Part shown: positions 9,601 to 15,787 of the stretch, piece by piece
Layout of the letters: each line of letters opens with the position of its first letter
Position numbering within the stretch: position 1 is the first letter of the stretch
DNA from: a virus
Reading direction: 5' to 3' (one strand)
Virus record (IMG/VR): IMGVR_UViG_3300024259_000016
Coordinates: 1 to 64,000 of that record
Length of the DNA: 64,000 bases
Notes under the pieces: model-generated
Database searches by the model: none
The model's input: the letters and a program-made list of their open reading frames with translations, nothing else
Told to the model about the DNA's origin: nothing
Position numbers and translations under genes: made by a program

Positions 9601-10500
9601 CAGGAACCCGGAGGCTTCGAAGTTATGATGTGGCCCCTTCATCTTGATGTCGTATGTACGCTGCGGCCCAGCCGGGGAGACCGACTTAACGATTCCGACC
9701 CGGGTATATTTGATGCCAAAGTTTTCATCTTTGCCATGAAGTCTGGCATGGGCCTTTTTCGACAGCAGCTGTAGATTCTCAGGGACATCATTGAGGGAGT
9801 CCTCATCCTTATGGTGGACCTCCAACTTAGGGTCCAGATAAGAGAAGATGGAGGGCAAGTCTCCCCGAGTTTTCAAGATTGCAACATAGTCGGAATAAGG
9901 AATCCCATTGATGGAGGCTTCCAGGACCAAACGAGCCCGCGGCACTTCCCAGTATCTGTACTTCTCCTCACGAATACGGAGGGTCCCGGCGGGATGATGG
10001 ACATGGAGGGTAACAACCCGACGTTTAGCATATCGGGTTCTCCCTTCCCCCTTCTTAGGGAGCATATTCCCGAGGAGAAGGACCTCATCGCCGGCGGACA
10101 GTTGCCCGGCCGGCTTTCCATCAATAAGGTCCGAAGGAGTCAGGAAGGGATGGTCCCGGGTACATGTTAATTCCAGGCCGCATCGGGTCGTAACGATGAG
10201 ACAGTCCTGAACTCCGGAATCCACGATGGCCTCGATCTCGCGGTAGGCCACAACCCCCCCAGGCTCAATCGACTTGATCCTAGATGTCATGGACAGGTCC
10301 CGACCTATCGACCTCCTGCACGGGAGACCATTGAATTTCCGGTAGGCCTCCTCGATTGTGTAGGGCCGAGATCCGGGTCGTTGTCCCCTGCTAATACCCA
10401 CGATAGCGTCGGCTGCGAGGCAACCTGGGTTGCCGGCCACCACCGAGGGGCCCAGGCGATGCACCGCTACTTGCTGCTGATCTTCATCCAGATTAATCAT
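6619..10500 (-). CDS. UvrD/PcrA-type superfamily 1 helicase with two inteins
   Basis: 1293 aa precursor; removal of two inteins (residues 27-303 and 555-912) leaves a 658-aa helicase. Extein motifs: I VVAGNPG/SGKT, Ia TFTRAACGEM, II VVIVDEAQD, III LAGDLSQ/SVYSWRTAEP, IV LPNNYRSTDKI, V LSTIHGFKGKEARNV, VI RLLYVSVTRAQDRL. These are the UvrD/Rep 3'-5' helicase signatures. Both inteins begin with Cys, end His-Asn and are followed by Ser, and they interrupt catalytic motifs I and III, so an unspliced protein should be inactive. Start ATG 10500 has AAAAGGA upstream and a dyad at 10516-10536. The C-terminus is ...NVTFDE. Confidence 0.92.
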   Translation of the reverse strand: MINLDEDQQQVAVHRLGPSVVAGNPGCLAADAIVGISRGQRPGSRPYTIEEAYRKFNGLPCRRSIGRDLSMTSRIKSIEPGGVVAYREIEAIVDSGVQDCLIVTTRCGLELTCTRDHPFLTPSDLIDGKPAGQLSAGDEVLLLGNMLPKKGEGRTRYAKRRVVTLHVHHPAGTLRIREEKYRYWEVPRARLVLEASINGIPYSDYVAILKTRGDLPSIFSYLDPKLEVHHKDEDSLNDVPENLQLLSKKAHARLHGKDENFGIKYTRVGIVKSVSPAGPQRTYDIKMKGPHHNFEASGFLVHNSGKTRCLLERVRDLVEAGVDSWRILLVTFTRAACGEMIERLSGMGIEGCEVRTIHGLCYDRGPKMAPWLFDAMSHDEDGALPAAQRAQVDRLKKMKVIPEMIVDHEVLSTFMSRCKNTGPVPWRKDWFGLNDNGRELVRRIAESWLADKMPIDSQQALTMYQEIEALRWDMAKYSYDDVQSFVWHLLIGSPDLLAWWRSQWSVVIVDEAQDCSGIQHDLMRLAAGLPSRIYPTVGGSDRDQNLMLAGDLSQCLNPHTTMIQTKTRGRVLLRDIEAGDSVGSCQGGKQVFRTVQHAGATDKTEITKIKTASGRILEGSSDHLVFACMPHSNVRFYTYLMWRKDMGFRIGLTQGAKNAARHSVSVRALHEGADALWLLDCHETAADAALQELQLSLRYKVPTLPFKTVGRKLRLSEAGAAAIFKEFGCKGGPKILKLFHMLFAWPTYLPQSQVGKRIIITLTLGVKNNRPAELTCESQELAPQKIREAITACTGISVRDGRRGTARIRRRYPSGAEAHAAAEQIGDIVAGATKIRAVLRVSLSSAKGPCGEKMTAMPLANLVPGTWIWGDDGAPDEVVAKTGYRSEEPLELRDLDIDGTTNYFANGIAVHNSVYSWRTAEPGVILQFIDRDKAKLFKLPNNYRSTDKICTLGSAVVKGRPWHLAGQIRPRRAEGGEPIEFKTFESRMDEVKWIVDKAQELGLGETTVLARTAAVLHWISIWCTKNEVPYIKLCGGFILDGREARDLLNYLRVGAGLDVDGTALRAVMNVPKRFVGRPQYAAAEGSEETDLIDKILDKARLIKPQRLALRSLKELIIRLRIMGREGRGPAEMMKFVIDEIGYVEYLAEKFGLTKAEGSEGAFIVLEELMEFASEFDTVGELLAQVDLLRRMHEMHRQAQGQAGPSQGDVLTLSTIHGFKGKEARNVILADVVHGRFPGAKSKMDPELSQEETRLLYVSVTRAQDRLFVTRTKPGYLDPDSPFWRFLRNVTFDE
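7765..8838 (-). other. Intein 2 in motif III (GDLSQ/S) of the UvrD-type helicase
   Basis: 358 aa (precursor residues 555-912). Splice signatures: N-terminal CLNPHTTMIQTKT with IEAGD, block B-like GSSDHLVFAC, C-terminal block TTNYFANGIAVHN then Ser+1. The central ~200 aa carry a segment with YKVPTLPFK and helical stretches; no HNH motif and no clean LAGLIDADG pair is visible. The insert may be a degenerate or unrecognised endonuclease. Confidence 0.9.
9592..10422 (-). other. Intein 1 in Walker A (GNPG/SGKT) with HNH endonuclease
   Basis: 277 aa (precursor residues 27-303). Block A begins CLAADAIVGI, block B is CTRDHPFL, C-terminal blocks are RTYDIKMKGPHHNFEASGFLVHN (split here: RTYDIKMKGPHHNF then EASGFLVHN) followed by Ser+1. 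An HNH-type nuclease motif LEVHHKDEDSLNDVPENLQ lies at precursor residues ~226-244, so this is a potentially active homing intein placed in the P-loop. Confidence 0.93.
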
Positions 10501-10515
10501 TGACGTCTTGTCCTT

Positions 10516-10536
10516 TTACCTATAAGATATAGGTAA
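10516..10536. promoter_or_regulatory. Dyad TTACCTATA-AGA-TATAGGTAA upstream of UvrD-type helicase
   Basis: Perfect 9-bp arms with a 3-nt centre, 16-36 nt upstream of the helicase ATG and just before its AAAAGGA site. Could be an operator, or a small hairpin in the leader. Confidence 0.5.
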
Positions 10537-10573
10537 GGAGAGGTCTATTCACAGGTCTCTTTTAAAGCTTTTC

Positions 10574-11299
10574 TCAACCCTCGTCGTGGCATTCATGGGC
10601 CATGTCGAGTCCATCGATCGGGACCAGAGGATCAACCTCCCGCAGCTCACCGAGCAGCCGCTTCTCGATGTCCTCATCTGTATCCATGACCGAACGCTTC
10701 TTCTCGACGGCCTGGAACACCCGCATGATCACCGCGGCATAGTCCTCGATGAGGATCCCATACCCCCGCCGCAGGTACTTGCGCACCCGGAGCAACGACC
10801 CCCCAGCATCCTCCTCCCTGTCCGGCCGGGTGTAGACCAGGCGCTTGGCAGCCACATCCTCATAGAAGCGGTCAGAGCACAAACTCTTCCAGCACTGCCC
10901 CCCTGTGCCCTGGGGGTTGTTATCCCACCACACAGCAGCCTGGACTATGGTGAAGTCGAAGCTCTCCACCAACGACTCAGCATCCGTGTACAGCCACCTG
11001 AAGATGTATTGGACGGCCAGCCGGCCCAGGGACAGGACGGTATAGGCGTTCTGGGTAGCATGGAACTTACCCTCCCGTCCCTTGGTCAACAGCCGGGCCT
11101 GTTCCCCCAGGACCAACTGGTTCCCCCCGAAGACGTCAATGTCCCCGGGGGTATCACCAGCGACCAGCGCCCGGATGAACCCCCCTCCGACGAACAACCC
11201 CCGTCCGACGAACAACCCCCGTCCTCTCATCTGAGCCGCCAGGTCCCGGGGAATGTGAGTGACCACCCTGGCCAGGTCTTGTTTATTAAGCTCCCTCAT
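10574..11299 (-). CDS. Nucleotidyltransferase-fold protein (Pol beta-like)
   Basis: 241 aa. GGGFIRALVAGDTPGDIDVF (about residues 36-55) matches the G-G...D-x-D signature of Pol beta-type nucleotidyltransferases, with DI-DV as metal ligands, as in phage relatives of the tRNA nucleotidyltransferase/poly(A) polymerase head domain. The N-terminus has an in-frame duplication RGLFVG/RGLFVG encoded by an 18-nt direct repeat near 11189-11222. The gene follows the nuclease gene by 1 nt. Substrate unknown; helical C-terminus ends acidic. Confidence 0.6.
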   Translation of the reverse strand: MRELNKQDLARVVTHIPRDLAAQMRGRGLFVGRGLFVGGGFIRALVAGDTPGDIDVFGGNQLVLGEQARLLTKGREGKFHATQNAYTVLSLGRLAVQYIFRWLYTDAESLVESFDFTIVQAAVWWDNNPQGTGGQCWKSLCSDRFYEDVAAKRLVYTRPDREEDAGGSLLRVRKYLRRGYGILIEDYAAVIMRVFQAVEKKRSVMDTDEDIEKRLLGELREVDPLVPIDGLDMAHECHDEG

Positions 11300-11300
11300 C

Positions 11301-13976
11301 TCAGTCCTCCTCCTTTGTCCCGGCCAGCAGCCTGGCGATCATCTCGGCGACGATCATCTTGCGGGGGATGGCGTACCACTTGGCGCCCTTGAGCAGCTTG
11401 GCCTTGGTGGGGCCCCTGTCGGGCTCAGGCTCCGATTCCCCGGCCAGTGGGCTCTTACCGTCACCAGGCAACAACCAGCTCACGCAGATCTCTCCAGTGG
11501 CCTCCTTGGCGCACAACAGGGGATCATCCTTGGAGCCTCGGCTGACCCGGTCGACCAGGGACTTGAGCAGTCCATCGCAGGCCTTCTTGATCTGCTTGTC
11601 GTCGAGGCCATCAGGGGTATCCCCGAACAGTTGGCCCAACCAATGCTTGTCGGTGTCGTCGACCCAGTCATGTAGCTGGTCGGGCTCAAGCGCCCCAATG
11701 CTCTCAACGCACTCATACTGGTACTTGAAGTACGGAATGATCTGGTCAGCGATACCCGCAGCCCCGCCCTCCTTGACATCCCGAGTGCTGGACAAGCCCT
11801 CGGCAACAGGCTTGGCCGACGGCGCCGAGTACCCGGCGGGGGGCTTTTCGAAGTAGGGCCCTCCACGCTGTAGCACATCGATGACCCGCTCATCGGACTG
11901 CACAAACTTGTGATCCATCCCGGTCAGCCCGCACAAGCCCATCGAGCACATCTCGAAGAAGTCGCAACGCCCCCACCGGCCGACACAGTTGACCGTGCAC
12001 TTGGGGAACCAGTTGTCCACGGTCAAGCCCCTCTTCTTCACCTCCTTTTCCTTGCCCCACAGGACAAGGTGCTGGGCCAGGTCGGTAGCCGCGGGGATCA
12101 TCTCATGTTCCCAACACCGCTCGATGTCCGCAGCCTTGCAGTCAGTAGCCACCCGCACCACATCGTCAGGGGCGATAGCCTGCACACCACCCTCTTCCCG
12201 TGGCTTTACCATGATGGTGACCTGGGTCTGGGCCAGCGGCCCCCACCCATCCGTCTTCTCGTAGTTCCCGTACCGAACCAGGGCGCCGTACCCCGTCAGC
12301 TGGAAGTCCAACCCGAAGGCCTGGTAGAGCTCCAGGGTGAGCATGGAGGCTGTCTTCTCGTCGTGTACCACCACCCCAGCTCGGCCGTCCACGTCCCGAG
12401 CGCCCCGGGACACATCATCCAGGCGCCCCACAAACCGCAACCGCCGACGACCCAGTCCAGTGATCGATACAGGCTCTTCGCACACCGCCTCCAGCCGACA
12501 CTCAACAGCCAGGATGCGACCCCCGTCCTCGACCGACTTGTCCAGGTGCCCGAACTTGGACAACCTCGTCCGCAGGCATGCCCGGGCGATGGCCAGCTCC
12601 TCCCCCAGCACCCCAGCACCAGCCTTGTTCTCGACGAACCGCAGCGGATCCTCCCACCGGTCGAGGCCATAAGACTTGGCGAACTGCAGGCTCGCATGTA
12701 CCAGCGTCCCGATCTGGAACTGTTGCTGCGGCAACCTGTGCTTCAGCCCCAACACATGGGCCAGGAACACCCGCCGCTTGCACTGCTGCCAGTCGATCAG
12801 GATGTGGATGTTGAATCCCCAGTCCAAAGACGACCCACCCGAGTATCCCTTCAGGCCGCCCAACAGCACCCCCACATCAGGCTTACCCAGGGCCAGCCCG
12901 ATCTCCTCCTCCCTCAGGATAGAGTCGATCAGCGAGATAGACTCACCACCACCCTCAGGCAGCTCGGGGAGGGGTGCGGACGACGACCCCTCAGGCACCT
13001 CAACCTCAGCTCCCAGGCCCTCACCCAGGTCCTTGCTCTCCTCTTCAGGAACCTCGACCTTCTTGCTCTCCCAGGCCGGCGCCTCCTCCCCTCGAAGAAC
13101 GAATACATGCTCCAGCTTCACCCAGCCTGGTTCATCTGTGTATGACCCTTCGAGCTTTGCCCGACAGTAGACCTTGTCACCTGACACCTGCTGGAGCAGG
13201 GCGCAATCGAAGGACATGTTGTCAGCGACAGGGCCGAAGCCCGTCTCCACGTCCCCCTGCCTGATAGCAACTGCCCCCTCATACCCCACGGCGTCAACAG
13301 GGAACGGGACCCACTTGTCCTGGAACTCCAGCTCCTTGTGGCCCAGGTCAACGCCACACCCATCACACTGGTCCCTCTCGTGCATCTCGTAGGAGAGGCG
13401 AGCCTGGCACTTGGGGCACTTGCCCCGCGGGTCATCCTTTTCCTTCTCGAGCATCGGGTTGCTCTTGACCTTCTTCTTTCTCTTCGTCACAGGCACCCGG
13501 ATCATCGAGGTAGGCGTCCAGGTCCCGGGGTCATCATCGGTCTTGCATAACAACAGGAACTCCTGGCCGTCCTCTTCCCGACGGTAGTAGTCCCGCAGCT
13601 CCCCCAGCTCAGGGTAGCCGCCCGACACCCGCAGCAGGCCCTGCATCCCGACCTCCCGCTCACTGGCCGGCAGCCACTCGATCTCCTCAGGCCCAGGCCC
13701 CTCGTAAGGCCCCCGCTCTGCCTCATCCTTGGCCAGGTCCAGGCGTGCCTTCGCAGCATCCGACTCAGCTCGAATCTCCTCGACCGCCTTGGGGCAGATG
13801 CGATCCGCCTCGTAGTACTTGTCGCAGTAGGCATGGACATCCGGGGTCCGCATCCCGATCTCCCCACCCCAGCAACCCCGCGGCATGGGCCCCGTCGTTA
13901 CTCCAGCCTCGGCATCGATAGCCACCACCTGCCCACATCGGCACATCACTGCACTGTTACTCTCCGGCTTACCCAT
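11301..13976 (-). CDS. Cas4/RecB-like PD-(D/E)XK exonuclease with zinc ribbons
   Basis: 891 aa. N-terminal third: Cys pairs (CRC; CPKCQARLSYEMHERDQCDGC at ~187-207, a zinc ribbon). Nuclease domain ~385-680: Cys399 (WQQCKRR), GTLVHASL with His427, GRLDDV (Asp520), VVVHDEKTAS (Asp539-Glu540-Lys541), the QxxxY motif QLTGY at 559-563, then a Cys cluster at 660, 664, 671 and 677. This order (Cys...H...D...E-x-K...QxxxY...three Cys) is the 4Fe-4S nuclease layout of Cas4/AddB. It probably processes DNA ends in recombination with the neighbouring helicases. The C-terminal ~200 aa are unassigned. Confidence 0.85.
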   Translation of the reverse strand: MGKPESNSAVMCRCGQVVAIDAEAGVTTGPMPRGCWGGEIGMRTPDVHAYCDKYYEADRICPKAVEEIRAESDAAKARLDLAKDEAERGPYEGPGPEEIEWLPASEREVGMQGLLRVSGGYPELGELRDYYRREEDGQEFLLLCKTDDDPGTWTPTSMIRVPVTKRKKKVKSNPMLEKEKDDPRGKCPKCQARLSYEMHERDQCDGCGVDLGHKELEFQDKWVPFPVDAVGYEGAVAIRQGDVETGFGPVADNMSFDCALLQQVSGDKVYCRAKLEGSYTDEPGWVKLEHVFVLRGEEAPAWESKKVEVPEEESKDLGEGLGAEVEVPEGSSSAPLPELPEGGGESISLIDSILREEEIGLALGKPDVGVLLGGLKGYSGGSSLDWGFNIHILIDWQQCKRRVFLAHVLGLKHRLPQQQFQIGTLVHASLQFAKSYGLDRWEDPLRFVENKAGAGVLGEELAIARACLRTRLSKFGHLDKSVEDGGRILAVECRLEAVCEEPVSITGLGRRRLRFVGRLDDVSRGARDVDGRAGVVVHDEKTASMLTLELYQAFGLDFQLTGYGALVRYGNYEKTDGWGPLAQTQVTIMVKPREEGGVQAIAPDDVVRVATDCKAADIERCWEHEMIPAATDLAQHLVLWGKEKEVKKRGLTVDNWFPKCTVNCVGRWGRCDFFEMCSMGLCGLTGMDHKFVQSDERVIDVLQRGGPYFEKPPAGYSAPSAKPVAEGLSSTRDVKEGGAAGIADQIIPYFKYQYECVESIGALEPDQLHDWVDDTDKHWLGQLFGDTPDGLDDKQIKKACDGLLKSLVDRVSRGSKDDPLLCAKEATGEICVSWLLPGDGKSPLAGESEPEPDRGPTKAKLLKGAKWYAIPRKMIVAEMIARLLAGTKEED

Positions 13977-14001
13977 CAGTTTTGTCTCCTTATCGAGTTA
14001 T

Positions 14002-14385
14002 CTATCCGACCCGGTGGAACAACCGGATCTGGTCAGCTTGTTCAGGTGTCAGCAGTAGGACAGTACGGCCCCCTGTCTCCATAGACTTTCCCCGTCCAGG
14101 TTCAGGGAGCACACACTCCCGCTCCATCTCCAGGATCTTCTGGCGGCTCACCCCCAATTCCTCGCCCAGTTGCACCCTGGTAATCCGCTCGCCCTTGGCG
14201 CCCCGCATCCACTTGATCTTCAGGCGGTAGCATTGCTGGTGCAGGGCCTTCTTCGTCACCCCCAACCGACGAGCACCCACCTCCATGGAAACCTTCCCAG
14301 CCAGGTGCAGCAGTCCCTCTCGGCGGGTCATCCTCTCCCCCCCGATCCGAACACCCTCATTCCAGATTCCTCTCTTGCCAGCCAT
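14002..14385 (-). CDS. Helix-turn-helix DNA-binding protein
   Basis: 127 aa from ATG 14385 (GAGGAG upstream). Two HTH-like segments are visible: SMEVGARRLGVTKKALHQQCYRLK and RVQLGEELGVSRQKILEMERE, so it may contain two tandem DNA-binding units. Located between the nuclease and the helicase C-terminal half. Candidate regulator for the local dyads, but no direct link is seen. Confidence 0.65.
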   Translation of the reverse strand: MAGKRGIWNEGVRIGGERMTRREGLLHLAGKVSMEVGARRLGVTKKALHQQCYRLKIKWMRGAKGERITRVQLGEELGVSRQKILEMERECVLPEPGRGKSMETGGRTVLLLTPEQADQIRLFHRVG

Positions 14386-14395
14386 CAGTCTCTCC

Positions 14396-15298
14396 TCACA
14401 ACCAGAGCCACATACCAAGAAGCGTCAGCCCCGCCCCAACGGCAACCCCGAACAATACTCCCCAGACGGGACCAGGCACCCAGCTCTCCTGTATAGGTTC
14501 TCTCGGCGCCACCTTCTCGACGGTATCAGCGAGGCTCAATCCCCCTCCCTGAATTCCCTTATGCAGCTCTCTCTTGAAGTCCTCCACCATGGGGCCAATG
14601 ATCCTTTTCACTTGTTCTCTTTGTTCAGGACTCGGTGGGAGTATCACCAGCTGGGTGTTATCAGGTGGGGGGATAACTCCCTTCCCCCCTTCGTAGCCTG
14701 CAGCAGCCAAAGCATCCAACTGCCTCTGCCTGTGCGGCCCATCCCCCACGAAGATACGGAAGTCAGGCCCTCCACCGATGCGGCTTCCCCTGCCCCCGGC
14801 CTGGATTACAGTATCTGGCGCCCCCACCCCAGGATCCAGGGCCACCCACTGAACGTTCGGGATGTCAATCCCTGTCCCCCACACTCGAGTCGCTACGGCT
14901 ACCCAGGCATCCCCGTCATCCAGACGCTGCCGCATCCCCTCTCGCAGCACCTTGCTCTTGACCCGGGCATCACTCACTTCGATGACCCGGTCCCCCCGGA
15001 ACCCCTCGATCCCGAGCAGCCCCAACCGTATCTTCAGCCACTGGGCTATCAGGTCCCCTGTCGGCAGGTCCCCCACCAACACCAAACCTGGCCAGCTCCC
15101 CTCGCTCAAAGCCACCAGCACATCCTTCAGGATGCCCTCCCAGGCGACATCCAGCCGGCCCTGCTCCCCCCACAGGCTCGACCCACTCGCCCCCTTCTCA
15201 CCACCGGGCTCAATCCCACCGTCGTGCCAGTTAACAACAGCTCCACCACCCGCCAGCTGGATCTCCCTGTCCCGGGGGTTACCTTTGCACGGACCCAT
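14396..15298 (-). CDS. Superfamily 2 helicase, C-terminal half (split gene) with membrane tail
   Basis: 300 aa. Helicase C-terminal lobe: GLVLVGDLPTGDLIAQWL (motif IV region), VAVATRVWGTGIDIPNV (motif V, ~133-149), VIQAGGRGSRIGGGPDF (motif VI, ~164-180). It lacks the N-terminal lobe, which is encoded by 15784-17838; the two would have to associate after translation. Oddity: residues ~278-300 form a hydrophobic segment (VWGVLFGVAVGAGLTLLGMW) that would be a C-terminal membrane anchor, unusual for a helicase. AGGAAAG lies upstream of ATG 15298. Confidence 0.8.
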   Translation of the reverse strand: MGPCKGNPRDREIQLAGGGAVVNWHDGGIEPGGEKGASGSSLWGEQGRLDVAWEGILKDVLVALSEGSWPGLVLVGDLPTGDLIAQWLKIRLGLLGIEGFRGDRVIEVSDARVKSKVLREGMRQRLDDGDAWVAVATRVWGTGIDIPNVQWVALDPGVGAPDTVIQAGGRGSRIGGGPDFRIFVGDGPHRQRQLDALAAAGYEGGKGVIPPPDNTQLVILPPSPEQREQVKRIIGPMVEDFKRELHKGIQGGGLSLADTVEKVAPREPIQESWVPGPVWGVLFGVAVGAGLTLLGMWLWL

Positions 15299-15529
15299 CA
15301 GATTCCCAGCTTTCCTGTAATGTAACCTTCTCCCAACAATATCGTCACCTTACACGCCATCTTATACTCCCTTGCCCGAAAATCCCCAAATATAACAGCT
15401 ATCCGATATCATTGTGGAAAACCTGTGGACAAAGGTTACATTTACAGAAACCCACGTCACACCTTATGCGCATGTGCGCGATCCCCGGGACTACTACCTG
15501 CGGTAGCAGCCCCAGTAGTAGTACCAGTA
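15299..15529. other. Intergenic segment inside the split helicase: repeats, DnaA-like boxes, hairpins
   Basis: Holds no gene. Seen: TTTTCCACA on the minus strand (15413-15421, fits the DnaA-box consensus) next to TTGTCCACA (15424-15432, one mismatch); the 35-bp repeat at 15419-15453; a shorter AATGTAACCTT copy at 15321-15331; an A/T-rich stretch around 15385-15415; and overlapping hairpins at 15490-15534. May act as promoter/leader for the C-terminal half, as a terminator of the upstream genes, or as an origin-like site. Confidence 0.5.
15419..15453. repeat. 35-bp repeat, inverted copy of 6505-6539
   Basis: Exact reverse-complement match to 6505-6539. Both contain AAGGTTACATT (this orientation), which also appears at 6629-6639 and, reversed, at 15321-15331. 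Confidence 0.8.
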
Positions 15530-15534
15530 CTACT
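15490..15534 (-). terminator. Overlapping hairpins downstream of the 85-aa gene
   Basis: ACTACTAC (15490-15497) can pair with GTAGTAGT (15515-15522); alternatively AGTAGTA (15514-15520) pairs with TACTACT (15528-15534). The two structures are mutually exclusive. No clear U-run follows, so terminator function is tentative. Confidence 0.3.
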
Positions 15535-15787
15535 CATCGGAGGAATCCTCTTTGCGCTCAGCCGGGACCCAGAGGTGGAATGTCATGTAGCTCGGGAGGC
15601 ATCCTCCATTACTGATGGCCCTGGCTGCCTTTTCGATAGGTGTTGTGTCTTTGTCGGACGGGGACTGGCGGAGCAACACAGTGGCTTTTCCTTCCTCGCT
15701 CAGCCCCAGTCGGTCTTCAACAAAGGTCTGCTCAAGCAGGTTCTCGCACTCCAAGCACAGGCCATCTTCATCAAAGGTAACTTTCAT
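15530..15787 (-). CDS. Hypothetical acidic protein between helicase halves
   Basis: 85 aa, start overlaps the N-terminal helicase stop (ATGA). Begins MKVTFDEDGLCLECENLLEQ with a CxxC, acidic C-terminus. No family recognised. It lies at the point where the helicase gene is divided, so it may belong to the insertion that split it. Confidence 0.55.
   Translation of the reverse strand: MKVTFDEDGLCLECENLLEQTFVEDRLGLSEEGKATVLLRQSPSDKDTTPIEKAARAISNGGCLPSYMTFHLWVPAERKEDSSDE

Noticed and set aside
11910-13145. 411-codon plus-strand frame opposite the Cas4/RecB-like nuclease
   Set aside because: Pro/His/Gln-rich shadow; the minus strand holds the ordered nuclease motifs.
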